Assembly (NCBI RefSeq): GCF_026914185.1
Contig: NC_070564.1
Span: 3,720,001 to 3,784,000, forward strand
Origin: Puccinia triticina
Lineage: Eukaryota > Basidiomycota > Pucciniomycetes > Pucciniales > Pucciniaceae
Reading direction: 5' to 3'
Length of the DNA stretch: 64,000 nucleotides
This document shows, one piece after another, positions 34,966-46,282 of the stretch (the first letter of the stretch is position 1; the number at the start of each line of letters is the position of its first letter). Under the pieces are notes generated by a model. That model was given only the letters and a program-made list of their open reading frames with translations. It ran no database searches and was not told the DNA's origin. Made by a program: the position numbers and the translations under genes.

Positions 34966-37900
34966 AACGTTGTAACAGCTAAGCTTCAAAAAGCGCAGCG
35001 CAGCGGGTTAGCGCAGCGGTTTTCTGCACCGCTGCGCTGCGCTAAATGGTAGCGGTCAGACCGCTAGCGCTTTCGCTAAACAAAATCCCTAAGAAAAAAA
35101 TTGTATTTTAGCGCGCTAAAATTAGCGGCCATGTAGCGGCATACCGCTAATAATTAGCGGTAGCGCAGCGCTTTTCCGCTAATTTTAGCGGTAGCGCAGC
35201 GGTCAAAAACCGCTATTCTACATACACAGGGGGAAAAAAAACTTAGGGAAATAAAGAGGAAAATATTGAGGATAACAAGAAAAAAGATACCAATTTTTTG
35301 GGGGGGGGTTTATTTAGAGCATGAAGAGAAATCAGTCAAGGGAAAGAAAAGGCTAGCATTTTTGTTTGTTGGTTTGTTTAGGTTTTGGTTTGATTTTGTA
35401 CCTGTCAAACTTTGGGTTCCTCCTTGCATCGTCAATTACCTTTTGACAATCTGAGAATATTCCTTCAAGTCTGACTTCGTTCCGTATCCACATATGGCTG
35501 CTGATACAGCGTTCGATCGTTCGTATTGCCAGTGCGGACCTACCTGGTTCGCAAACTTCGGCTGCTGCGGAGAAAGTCCGCTCGACTGTGGCTGAGCTGG
35601 CTGCACATGCTAGATAGTCCCTGGCCAACGACGCCAAGGTTGGGAAATCTTTGCAATGTACCTATGTTTGATTGGAGAAATAAAGAAACAGTTAGAATGT
35701 GCAGCGAGTTGGATAAATAAATAAAAAATCAAAATCACCTTCCACCAGCTCAATACACAATCCTTTTTATCCATAGGAAACGCTCCATTAATGTAGCGCT
35801 GTATTTCCGTGTTGGCTTCAACAGACTCGGCGTTTTTTGGGTAGAAGTTGAAATCTTCGCCATCAGATTCTGATTCGGACGAGCTAGTTTCTTGAGTTTG
35901 TGATTGTGAATCCTTTGGAGATGGGTCCGGCTGAAGCGACTTGAGGTGGGATTCTCGATCTTCAAATATTGATTGGATCAACTGGGTGATCCGTCGGACT
36001 TGAGAGTTGAATCGCTTATTAAATAACATCATTCGCCACGCTGGATGAAGAAAGGTGGCGAGGATAACGGCCTCACATTTGAGGGCTAGGTTGACATACT
36101 TCTGGGTGATTGTGATCATCGGTTCAAACATAGGCTCCAAGACAGTCAAATTTGCAGCTTCTTTCTTCTTTTCGAGAGAGTCGAGCATCCGCACGTATTC
36201 ATACAAGACCATCGCAAGCTTGGGCCCATCTCCTTCCATTCGCTTCGTCATGTCCAAAAATTCCTAGGATAAAAAATATAAAGATATGAACCACTGTTAT
36301 TCTCGACCGCAACAAAGCCCAAAAAAATCATTACCTTGAGGACCTGGTTTAAATCATTGACATCTTTCCATTCGGTCTTTGATAGCTCATACGCCTTGAA
36401 ATAGTGACCTTCTGCAGCTCGCCCAGTGTGTCGGTCGGACTCGTTATCAAGGAGCTGATTAATGACCTTGCGTGCGTCGTAAGCCCGGCTTCTGCTCTCG
36501 TATGCAATATTCCATCTGATCCCATAGCCTGCGATGATACCTGGTCCTTTGTAGTTGAGTTTGTTGGCCCAAAGCCGATACTCGGCTTGCTTTTGCGGCG
36601 AGGATGCAATCCGTCGGCAAATATAATCGATCTGCTCGTTTTTCCGGTACAATGGTAGCTCTGTCAGCATTGCTTTCATGTGTGTATGGATTGGAGAGTT
36701 ACAAACCTTTTTCAATGTGAAAGCAATACCTGTTGGTTCCACGTCCTCGTCTGCTTCCTCGTCAGTATTGTCATCACCCGACTCCCAGCCGGGCTCTTTA
36801 CAATTTGATTTTTTTTTGGCGTCGTCTGGATCAACCTCCTGTTCAGCTATAGCTGGCGCAGGCTCAACTAACTCGATGTCTTCACCGGATGAATCCTCGA
36901 CTGATACCTCGATGATTGTGCTAAGCTTCGGAAAGTATTTGTCCGCTTTCTCGGGGCGAACAATGGTCTTTGATAGGTTCAAAGCCTTCAGACCCGCTCC
37001 CAAAATAAGAGCGATGACATGACAAGTACACCGATGGTGATTTGATTGAACGTCCCAATCGGTAGCATCGACCCGACGAAAGATCGAGGCAACTCCTCTG
37101 GCCATCGTAAAATTATTACTGCCGGAATCGGTTGTCTGGGCAAGGATGTGAATATTTGTGCGAAAAAGTAAGTGTTGTGCAAAACCGAGGAAAAAAGGGA
37201 GAAGCAATAAAAAGACTCATCTTTTTATGGAGGCCATGCTTCACCAATACATTGGCAAATGGTACTGCAAGGTACTCGCCATTGTGATGCCACGAGACAT
37301 ACTTAATGGCAAGGTGTTGGCACACATACTTCCACTCTGGGGTAATGTAACAGCAAGCCATACCAAGGAAAGCTTTGTGGCTTCCCTTGGTGGTCCATAC
37401 ATCTGACACGAGTGATACCTTTGAGTCAGAAGCCTAAACAGAATCAGAAGTGATATTGATTTATCAGCTTTGAAGATGTTTTGGCCTCGTTTGTAAATTA
37501 ACCCACCCTAATCGCTTTGAGAACCTGGCTTTGCTGTTCGAGGTAAAGTTGATGAGCATGTGAGGCGGCCCAAACCCGAGAATTTAAATCGGCGTTTGGA
37601 AGAGTGTAGTCAAATGAGACCCGTAGAAGAAAGTCCTCGACTCGTAACCAGGGCAAAGAGTGTCGGATGAGCCAGAGGACGAGCAGCTTGTTCAGAGTTT
37701 GATTATCGAACCGGGACTTTGTTACGTATGCAATTAGGGTACCCTTGCCGTTATTATTGTTTGAAACCTTCGACTGCTCCGCTGCAGTGGGAGGAAGGTG
37801 AGCTCCAGCCTTGATGGCGTTGGCGCGACCTGGGCATGCCGATCGAAGTGAGGAGCCCTTTAACTGTGCGCCATCCCGATGCGACTTGAGATTGTAGTAC

Positions 37901-38936
37901 GATCCCCCGGAAGTTTTGAATTCATTCGGACACCATCGGCACGCCCACGCAGTGTCTGTAGGATCCTGTAAGGTTGGCACAGTTGGATTGGGATGGATTC
38001 AATGTAAATTATTTTAGAATATATGATTATATGACTTACCTGCTTGGGACCACCACCGGGTGGATAAAAATAAAGTCGCGCATGATCAAACCCATCCTTG
38101 TCTTTATTTGATTCCTTTTTCTTCTTATTCGCATCACTGCACTTCTTGTTTTCCGCATCAGAATCTTGAGCTGTATCAACAGTGACTTGAGCCCCAGTAC
38201 GAACGTCGACCTGTTTAGTTCCGGAAAAAGGATTCGTTGGGGTGGTGTCTTGGCCAGTCGGGTGTGGTTCACCTTCGTCTTCGTCTTCTGAATGAATGGT
38301 AACTATTTTTTTGTTGTTCTTTGGAACACGGCGCCGTTCAGTGTTGGCGGGAGCTGGACTTTCAGGGACTAGCGACCGGCGAGAGTCGCCTTGGATCGGT
38401 ATGAAGCCTGGCCGGTGGCTTGGAGTACGAACACGACTGGACTCCCGGCGATGAGATGGAGGTGGATGATTTCCATTTCCGGTATCAGGCGGGGTAGACG
38501 GGTGATTGATATTGGATTCCGCTGGTATGACAGATTGGGACCGAACCATGATGTCGATGAGCGTCGAGACTGGTGGAGAGAGATTCTCGCGGACCTGGTG
38601 CCTCTGACATGCGACCCACGGCTGGGCTGGTGGTCGAGCTTGTTGCAGCCGGCGGCAAGTGCGCAGCTTTTAGCGGTGGCCGCAGCGGTTAGCTTTCCGT
38701 AAGCGGCCTTGAAGCTTTTTTGCGCTGCGCTGCGCTATTTCGCAGCTTTAGCGCCATATTTTCCGCTGCGCTAAAGCTGACGCCTCTCAAATGAAAGCGG
38801 TAGACCGCTATAAATTAGCGCTAGCGGTAGCGGTTTTGTGACAGCTTCCGCTAAATGCCGCAAGGAAGTAGCGGTGTGACCGCTGCGCTGCGCTAAATGG
38901 CCGCTTTTTTTAGCGAAGCGCAGCGGTTACATCGTT
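34966..38936. mobile_element. hAT element with nearly complete transposase, 3.97 kb
   Basis: The ends AACGTTGTAACAGCT and AGCGGTTACATCGTT are inverted. The flanking GCTCATTGC (34957-34965 and 38937-38945) is duplicated exactly (9 bp as read; hAT elements normally make 8). Subterminal regions are dense in AGCGCAGCGG-type words. It is inserted into a coding exon of the mariner-type element's second gene and encodes its own transposase on the minus strand. Confidence 0.88.
35353..38549 (-). CDS. hAT transposase
   Basis: The exons are 38549-38040, 37965-37507, 37433 to about 37217, about 37140-36335, 36263-35739 and 35661-35353, about 940 residues. A low-complexity N-terminus (about 170 residues) precedes a BED-type zinc finger (WACRWCPNEFK...NLKSHRDG). 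The RNase H-like fold follows, with the first acidic residue in LVSDVWTTKGSHKAF, the second in TTDSGSNNFTMARG with CTCHVIAL, and the third in SATVERTFSAAAEVC. The last is part of the C-terminal hAT dimerisation domain (LARDYLACAASSA to CISSHMW). All junctions but one are clean GT-AG in frame. The one between HGLHKK (about 37217) and TTDSGS shows no in-frame donor, so a 1-nt indel may have damaged this copy. hAT enzymes move DNA by cut and paste with 8-bp duplications. Confidence 0.85.
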
Positions 38937-40323
38937 GCTCATTGCGAGGGCATCCTGCTGCAACCGCGCCTGAGAAGATCCAGAGGGGTATGTGAGCCAG
39001 AAACCCCAGGAGAACCTTATGAGCAATATATAATCCCACTTACTGCTTGTTGGACCTTGGCCAATTTGCGCGGGTCCTGCATAGACACCATTACAGATAG
39101 AGCGGCCAGGGGATTCTTGCCCGCTTCCGCCACAAACTCGGTGAATTTCTTGTTGGATGTGACCATGACATTCTTCCCCTTGGCGAAAGTCTTGTTGGAG
39201 GGGATGATCAACTGCCACTTGAGCAGCCCCTCGCCCTGCATCTTAGTGAGATGGTCCCCAAGGAAAGGGACAAGTGAGTTGAGGGAATCGATGCAGTCGC
39301 AGCGGAACTTCGGCCAAGTCGTATGGTGAAGAACAGTCTTCAAGTACGCATTGCTCTCTGTGATAACCCGTTCCCACGGCTTTGCGCTGGCGGCGGTTAT
39401 GTTGCGCGGATTCACTTGCGCAATCTGGCCGGCGGCGGACATCTGGTAAACGTGATGCTTTATGAGGATCACGCGAGGCGGCGGCGGACCTCTGGGTGCC
39501 GTGATCAGAGCCGCGGTGGCTGGTTGCGCTGGGTCGACTTGGGGAGCAGTGGGGCCGGGGCCATTGGCTTGCAAGGTGTTGCTGTCCTTGTAGAACAACT
39601 TGCAGCCGTTGGCCTGCAAGTCCGGAGGCTGACTTGGGCCAAGGTAAGACTCTTGTTGCTCCCCAGGGAGATTTGCAAACAGGAGCGGGTCAATGCGGTT
39701 TGTCAGTGTGAAGAAACAATTGGCTTGTTCATTTTGTGATGACTGACACCGGGAAGGCCCCAAAAAGCAGGAGAATCAGCCGACATGGACAGGTTCAATG
39801 TGGGGACGGGTTGGAGGAGAGGAGTTGATCATCATACATACCATGATTCCAACAAGGTATCCGGTTGCGTTGATTGAGGACAAGGACGGCTTTATCTCGG
39901 CGACCTGGAGCAGAATGTCTGTGGACAGGTGGGTTAGGAACCTGTTTGATAGCAGTCATTAAAAAACCCCGGCATGACTCACCGGTTACAAAAATTTTCT
40001 TGGGGTGTGGTTGGGGGACCGGGAGGACTGAAACTGCGCGGGGACAATCATATCAGTCGGATTTGATGTCCCAGGGGGGGGGGGGGGGGGGGGAAGGGGG
40101 AGGATAGGATGGGCACTCACCAACAGCGGAGAAAAGCAATGCAAGCGGTTGGGGATTGGGATCTGGGATGGCTGGCTGGCGGTCCGGCTGGAATGTGGTT
40201 GGGTCCGATCGGGCGGGGAGGTGGGGCTGGGTCGGGGGGCATGGGCGGGGGTATGGGAGAGAAGGAGAGAGGGAAGGGGTTGGAAGATGCAAAGATATGG
40301 AAGAATACAGGCTGGGGGGCTGA

Positions 40324-41050
40324 ATAGACCGGTCATCAAGAGGATTTATCCCTCCCGATGGGACACACCCCTCTCGATGACCAGTTTGTACCGGTCATCA
40401 AGAGGACACGCCCCTCTTGATGACTGGCATCAACCGGTCATCAAGAGGATCCATCCCTCTCAATGACCGGTTTGTACCGGTCATCAAGAGGACACACCCC
40501 TCTTGATGACCGGCATAGACCGGTCATCAAGAGGATCCCGGTCATCTAGAGGACAGATCCCTCTTGTTGACCGGGATAGACCGGTCATTGAGAGGATATA
40601 TCCCTCTTGATGACCGGTTTGTACTGGTCATCAAGAGGACACACCCCTCTCAATGACCGCTACAGACCAGTCATCAAGAGGTATATCCCTCCCCGCAGAC
40701 CTCCAACCCGCCCTGCCCGCTCACCACCCCACACTCCCCGCCCCGCCCCTCGCCATCTCCATCCCCGCCCTCTTCCCTCTTGATGACTGGTCTGTACCGG
40801 TCATTGAGAGGGGTGTGTTCTCTTGATGACCAGTACAAACCGGTCATCGAGAGGGATATATCCTCTTGATGACCGGTCTATCCCGGTCATCAAGAGGGAT
40901 CTGTCCTCTAGATGACCGGGATCCTCTCGATGACCGGTCTATGCCGGTCATCAAGAGGGGTGTGTCCTCTTGATGACCGGTCTATGCCGGTCATCGAGAG
41001 GAGTGTGTCTCTCGAGGTCTTGCCGGTCATTGAGTGTACATGACCGGCCA
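40324..41050. repeat. palindromic satellite array A, core CCGGTCATCAAGAGG
   Basis: More than a dozen alternating inverted copies of CCGGTCATCAAGAGG and CCTCTTGATGACCGG, spaced by short variable words (ACACACCCC, GATATATCC). The array forms two mirror arms (to about 40690 and from about 40780) around a C-rich spacer. It starts immediately at the right end of the mariner-type element. Confidence 0.85.
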
Positions 41051-42683
41051 TTGAGGGGGGGCTGGTTTTGGCGTGGCAGGGTGTTCACTCCATACCAGCC
41101 TGGAGTGCCGGGTTGGGCACTCCAAATGGGGGCTGGTTTTGGAGTGAACAATCCTCCACTCCAAAAATCTTGGAGTGTTCCGGAGTTCACGCCTTTTTTG
41201 GCGTGCATCCGGCATTTCTTTGGCGTGCCTAAAGCCTGACCCTTTTTTTATTATCCGCCCCACCCATAACTTTTTTTTCCCCTGCACTACATGCGTAAAA
41301 ATTTGATATAAAGGAGGATTGTGCATAAATTGAACCCCTTCAAATTTATAGCAATACACCACGGCTCTACTTGTAAAGTGAGTCGCGCGGCGGGCGGACC
41401 CTCCAGTCAGATTTGGGTCGGGCCGTCCTGGCAGGACGTCGAGCAGCCCTTCGGGTCGGCCCGACCCTGCCCGACCACCCGTCGGCTGTTCCTCCTGACA
41501 GGGAGGGCAGGCCGACCCGCAAGGCAGCATGGTCGGCTTGTCTGATAGGTCCAGTCAACCCATCTGCCCGGCAGGTCAGCATGGTTGGCCGGCCCTCAAG
41601 GTTGTCAACAGGTCGGCTGCCCCCAGAAATGAGCCGACCTTCCCAATGAGTCACCGGACTAGTTGACCTGTCTGTTGGACCAAGGTCACAAACTCACCTG
41701 AAAAAGTGAATTTCCTGAGACCACCAGTACAATCTGCCAAGCGTGCTCGCGGATCGTACAAGAAGAGAAAAAAAAAAGAAAAAAAATGTTGGACTTGGCA
41801 CCGTTTGCTCTTCATGATAAGTAGAGAATGCGGTATATCATGTCAACTAAGGTATTTGTAAAAATCAATACTGTTGTTACCGCAGTAGTCGTGAGCAATC
41901 ACATCTACAACTGAGCAGTGTCTAGTGCATAGTGGGATCGCTGGATCGACCCCCCCATATGACAATTTTTGCTGCTTGGGTCTTGTCATGACCCTGGGCC
42001 CCGCGGCCAACGTCTGGGTAATCCAGCTTGAAGCTCAACGTCCGGGTAGAATTCATGGCCTAGCAGCCGTCGGGGTCAGCCGGATCTCCCGGACTTTTTC
42101 TCCTCCCAACGTCCGCTCTGCAAACCTTTCCTGCAGGGGCAGATGGGGGGCGGCTGACGTCGGCGTGGACGTCCGCCCGCCGTTCAACTGCACCCGTAGT
42201 TTAGCGTGCCACCAAAACATCAGATATGAGGGGTGCACATTTTATGATCCGCCATATTCATAGCTTTTGTTTCCCACACACCACATGCATAAAAATTTCA
42301 GATCACAGAGAAATATGCATAAAATTAAACCTCTGAAATTTTAAGCAATATTGTGCCATCAGAACATGAGATATGAGGGGTGCGCAGACGGAGTAGGAAA
42401 ATGACTGCTAACCACACAACTTTTTTGTTACAAACCCAAACAGTCTCAAACATCCAGGAATCTTTTAATGATGCATATTATCTGTGCTATTGGATTATTA
42501 TCAATATTGTGTCATCATAACATGAGATATAAGGGGGGTGTGATTGGCTCAGTAGGAAATTACCGCTAACTGTATAACTTTTTTGTTACACAACCAAACA
42601 GTCTAAGAAGCTCAGTGAAATTTATATGCTGTATATATTACGTGCTGTGAAAATTATGGATACATTATGTAATCATAACATTA
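41051..42683. other. repeat-derived stretch, no gene
   Basis: Contains GC-rich GGTCGGCCCGACC-type words (41380-41640). It also holds three related copies of a segment with core AATATTGTGYCATCAKAACATG (about 42345, 42500 and, inverted, 62950). No credible protein is seen. Confidence 0.45.
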
Positions 42684-42886
42684 GGGGGGTTCACAATAGG
42701 ATTTTAATAAAATTTTAAAGCTCATTTTAAGGCCTTTATGAACAATGTTTTGGAATTTTTTTAAGCTGTTCACATTTGGGTGTTCCTTGGCAATCAGAGC
42801 AACTTCCACGTTTTCTGAAAATTGGTTCACAAAGTCCTTGAAATTGGCTCTAAAGTTTTATTAAAATCCTATTGTGAACCCCCCTA
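42684..42886. mobile_element. palindromic MITE, copy 2
   Basis: Same GGGGGGTTCACAATAGGAT ends and length class as 1178-1380, again flanked by ATTA and TATTA. The interior is diverged, so it is an older or separate insertion. Confidence 0.8.
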
Positions 42887-43129
42887 TTACATCTGAGGGC
42901 TGCACGTTAGTCATCATGCATTACCAACTTCAAACCTCATTTAGAGCCGGTTCCCCTGAGCTTCATGTCCATTTTGTTGGCTCAAAAGAACCACCTGAAT
43001 CTCTACTTTCAAATGGCGCAATTTCTACATTTTCACGCTGACGTTCCCATTTTTACAGCACTTTCTGTCCAGCCTTCTGCTCCAATGGCAGTGCGCGCAC
43101 CCCCTGGTTACATAACCCTAACAAAGTGG

Positions 43130-43750
43130 TACATTGGGGGTAAAATATTACATGATTTTTACATGTTACATGCTGGGCTACATGTTACATGTTGAATGTT
43201 GCGTGTGTAAATGGGTTTTGTGGTGTGTATACTTGTTGCTTACAGGTTACATGGTGTTCGTGCATGTCACGGGTGGTGCATACATGTTACATTTTATACA
43301 CGTGTCACAATTTTTGCAAACTTCTTGCAAGGGGGTTACATGGTGCGGGACATTCATGCGGGGTACTTGGGGGTTACATGTTGTGGGAACATCCTACATG
43401 GGGGGGTTGTGTGTTGCAGAAACATGTTTCATGGGGATTGTGTGTTGCAGAAACATGTTTCATGGGGATTGTGTGATGTGGGAACATGTTACATGTTGCA
43501 CAAGCTTGATACATGGTTAACTTGTTGTAAATTTTACATGGGGTGTAACAATGTTATACGGGGGTTAAATGCCACACAAAAATGTTATACAGGGTTTCCA
43601 TGCCACGTAACAATGCTATGTGGGGGTTACATGCCGTGTAACAATGTTACATGGGGTTTACATGCCGCGTAAAAATTTTATACGGGGTTTACATGCTGCG
43701 TAACAAGTTTATATGGGGTTACATGCTGCGTAACAATTTCATATGGGGGT
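43130..43750. repeat. TTACATG minisatellite
   Basis: Degenerate units of 35-38 bp like GGGGTTTACATGCYGCGTAA followed by CAATKTTATAYG. The open frames through it read as pseudo-transmembrane, Cys-rich peptides and are not genes. It lies inside the right end at 43750-43962. Confidence 0.8.
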
Positions 43751-44667
43751 AACTACCGGTGCACCCGGACAACTCCCAAAATTGTGTTCTGCGGAAGGCC
43801 AATTAGGCAGCCGACTCCCTTTTCTATTTTCAAAAAAATAATAGAAAAATTGTGCGGACGACTCCCAAAAAAAATATAATTGGGAAAACAACTCCCAAAC
43901 CCGGTCCCGGCGACGTATGGGAGTCGTTTTCCCAATTTATGGGAGTCGTTTTTTCAAGTCCCTTCTTTTTTTGTCATTTTTGGTAAAATTACATTTCCAA
44001 CTCCCATACTATGCGGGGGAGTTATGTTGAACTTAACCAAGTCCCTCAAGACTTTGGGCCCCCGGGGGGCAGGCTGAACTCGCGAAGCAAGCCTCTGTCA
44101 GAAGGGACTTACACCGTACCTCCCCACATTGGCACAGCAAGAATGCCACTTTGATTCCAGTTATGTTCACAGTTGGTGAACAATTGTGGTCTTTTAGGGC
44201 TGATAGCATCCTCTGAGAGAAAGCTACACAAAAAAACAACCACCCATTGTGCACACAAGCTGCAAGGTGCAGCGGTCAAGTTGTGCACTGCTTGTAATTC
44301 CAGCTGTTTGGGGATTTTTGTCAAATTTCCGCAGGTGGCATGATTTTTGCCAAACACTTGAAATTATGTAGGTTGGATAGGAAAAATCAGGCCTACAACT
44401 TAAGCTATTTTATTCCAAAGAATGTCAAGGGGGCAAGGAATTATAAAGCTTCAAAAATTCCACCCAGCCAAACTCAGATTCTTGGCACACCAAGAAGGGG
44501 CAATAGCACGCAATTCCCTCCTGCCAAGGGCTTTTGGAGGCTGGCTTTGCAAGACAAACGCCTGTAGCAGAGGGACATTGTTAAGTTTGGAGTCATGTAC
44601 ATTCCTACTCGCAAAAATCACGTTTTGGGAGTCGGAATGTAATTTTTGGGAGTCAATTAGCTAAGCC
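43751..44667. repeat. two overlapping terminal repeats of the GGGAGTC family
   Basis: 43751-43962 is the right end described with the 14-kb candidate. 43970-44035 plus 44585-44667 together resemble the 28.8-kb and 63.5-kb right ends (TGGTAAAATTACATTTCCAA, then GGGAGTCAATTAGCTAAGCC). They are separated by about 550 bp that begins and ends with AAGTCCCTC-type fold-backs (44039-44110 and about 44512-44580). Confidence 0.55.
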
Positions 44668-45008
44668 CCTAAGAAAAATGTGGGATCCGTGGGGATCTAC
44701 CAACACAAAAAAAAATTGAAAGGGTCCAAGCATCTTGGAAAACACAATACATAGACGGACTTACTTCGCGCACTGCAAAAAGCTCTTTGTGAACTGCGCG
44801 TGAAGGACACAACTTTTACAAAATATTTTTTGACCAATCAATGGAAACGCTTATTATTGTCCTCTGTGAATTTATTTGGAGTTTTTTGAAGCTTCCTTGT
44901 ATGGTTCAAAATCCTACCAATGAAAAAAACAAGTACAGTCATTTGGGGACCTGGAATCCATATTCCCAAAGGCCAAAAAATCCAAATAATGTAGTAAATA
45001 ATGATAAA

Positions 45009-45045
45009 CTAGAGGCCAAGGCGGCTTTGCCGCTGCAAATCCAGT
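45009..45045 (-). mobile_element. Helitron 3' terminus
   Basis: On the minus strand a hairpin GCGGC-AAA-GCCGC is followed by CTTGGCCT and CTAG, ending at 45009 next to T. This is the same structure as the 11908 terminus. No Helitron protein is adjacent, so it marks a non-autonomous copy of unknown extent to the right. Confidence 0.6.
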
Positions 45046-46282
45046 GGCCATCCCACCACTTTCAATCACCCTTTCCCTTAACAGGCTAGCCATATTAGAT
45101 AGGCAAAAATGATTTTAAAACTGGCTAAGTAGACTGTTGTGAAGTATCCCCCATACACTGCTAAGGAACACAAACTTCATTGCATCCCATGCATGCAAAA
45201 AAAAAAACAAATTTCTCATTCAAATCAATTTCATGCAAAAAAAATGGATTGCACAAGTCTTAATCTGAATAAGTCAAGCCCTCATTTTTCTGTGAGACTG
45301 ATCAATATATAGCAAAAATGATCAAAGAATCCAATGACAATTTGATTATGATTCATCTAATCACTTCATACTCCTCCACATTCAAGCAATCTCTGTCCAT
45401 GAGCCCCGCTGTCTGATTGTGTGACCCAGTCCATCTGGAGTTTGATCAATGTTGCCGGGAGGAGGGCCCCAGGGAGAAGCATCTTGAGCGGGTGCAGCAC
45501 TGATTGCCATTGACACTTTCCAGTTGCTCTGCACAAGTGCCACCTGCGCGGGGGCAAGGGTTTTTGGTCAGAGGGGGCTGGACTTAACTAAGTCCCTCCT
45601 GGGTGTGAAGCGCCCCCCTCCAAATGAGGGACCAACATTTTTTTTTTTGGCATGACAGGTTTGCTCAATGTACATGCACAGGCAAGAAGCCTGCAAATCT
45701 ATCAGTATTTGTTTTGTTACATAACACCCCACCTTAATGGTCAAGGAATCAGCTACCAAGAAGGCCTCATAATGGGTAAGACGCAGGTCCCTAGGGGCAT
45801 TGTCTCACAGATTACACTCCATTTGATGTCAGTGTCATCAAAAAAAGCAAAATAGCTTCTGCTTTTCATCCTTTGTTCATACACCTGTCAGAACTATGGA
45901 AAAAAAGAAGGCCAATGTGTCACTTTTTTGCCTCAAAGGAACTGTATTCACTTCACTGTTTCAGGGTACCCGGTGGAGTGTCTCACAGGTCAACTTCTGA
46001 TGCTGATTTTTTGTTGAAGTAGAGGTGGTACAGCCCCAAAATTTTGTGAGGTTGTAGGCCAAGTGTAGACCTTCATCATGTTTCTTACGGTGCCACAATA
46101 GCTATTGCTTTGAAGTTATTGCAGACTTGGGATTTTCTCTGCAAAATCTGAAAATGTCCAATGATACACAAGTCCCTCCTTCGGAGGCGGGCGCGAAGCG
46201 CCCAGGAGGGACTTAGCTCAGTATGGGAGGGGGCCTTCGACTCGCAAGCGGTACGGCAGGGGAAGGGACGGTGGGGGAGTCA
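45046..46282. other. non-coding interior of the hAT-like element
   Basis: AT-rich, without a credible gene. Two fold-backs of the AAGTCCCTC family lie at about 45590-45633 (imperfect) and 46170-46214 (AAGTCCCTCC...GGAGGGACTT). Confidence 0.5.

Larger units (their letters stand above)
32775..39918 (-). pseudogene. second gene of the mariner-type element, broken by two transposons
   Basis: The visible exons begin at 39918-39842 (ILLQVAEIKPSLSSIN, homologous to the transposase gene's exon at 30626). They continue at 39742-39044 (WPKFRCDCIDSLNSLVPFLG and a charged IPSNKTFAKGKN segment), 38969-38937, then 34965-34901 after the hAT element, and about 34805-34517. The 507-bp MITE follows, then 34009-32775. 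The C-terminal third has a SAM-like segment (DIEHFLNLCNVPQEDHL). Between about 33480 and 33260 the frame changes at least once, so frameshifts are likely. Removing both insertions with their duplications restores the frame at both sites (LAMS/YGPDD and GARL/SKHKS). Function is unknown; a partner of the transposase is a reasonable guess. Confidence 0.65.
29983..40323. mobile_element. two-gene mariner-type element, 10.3 kb
   Basis: The terminal repeats start TCAGCCCCCCAGCCTGTATT on both sides. They run about 500-650 bp inward and include the poly-C/poly-G tract (about 30414-30432 and 40074-40092). A transposase gene reads rightward from the left arm and a second gene reads leftward from the right arm. 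The repeats cover the promoter and an early exon of both genes. Insertions at 30146-30338, 34010-34516 and 34966-38936 inflate the length; without them it is about 5.7 kb. A clean TA duplication is not visible. Confidence 0.65.
29755..43962. mobile_element. candidate composite inverted-repeat element, about 14.2 kb
   Basis: The left end GGACTTGGAAAAACGACTCC and the right end (reverse complement GGGACTTGAAAAAACGACTC) match over about 60 bp, through CCCATACGTCGCCGGGACC. The flanks TTCTTTTTA and TTCTTTTTT match at 8 of 9 positions. It encloses the mariner-type element, the palindromic satellite and a minisatellite. Low-complexity flanks make the duplication weak evidence, and 28831 is an alternative left end. 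Confidence 0.4.

Noticed and set aside
43134..43672. Cys-rich, membrane-like open frames
   Set aside because: They come from the TTACATG minisatellite; three frames give similar repetitive peptides.
28831..43962. A single element from 28831 to 43962
   Set aside because: The inner order matches but the flanks (ATAAAAAAA and TTCTTTTTT) do not form a target duplication; the 29755 start fits better.
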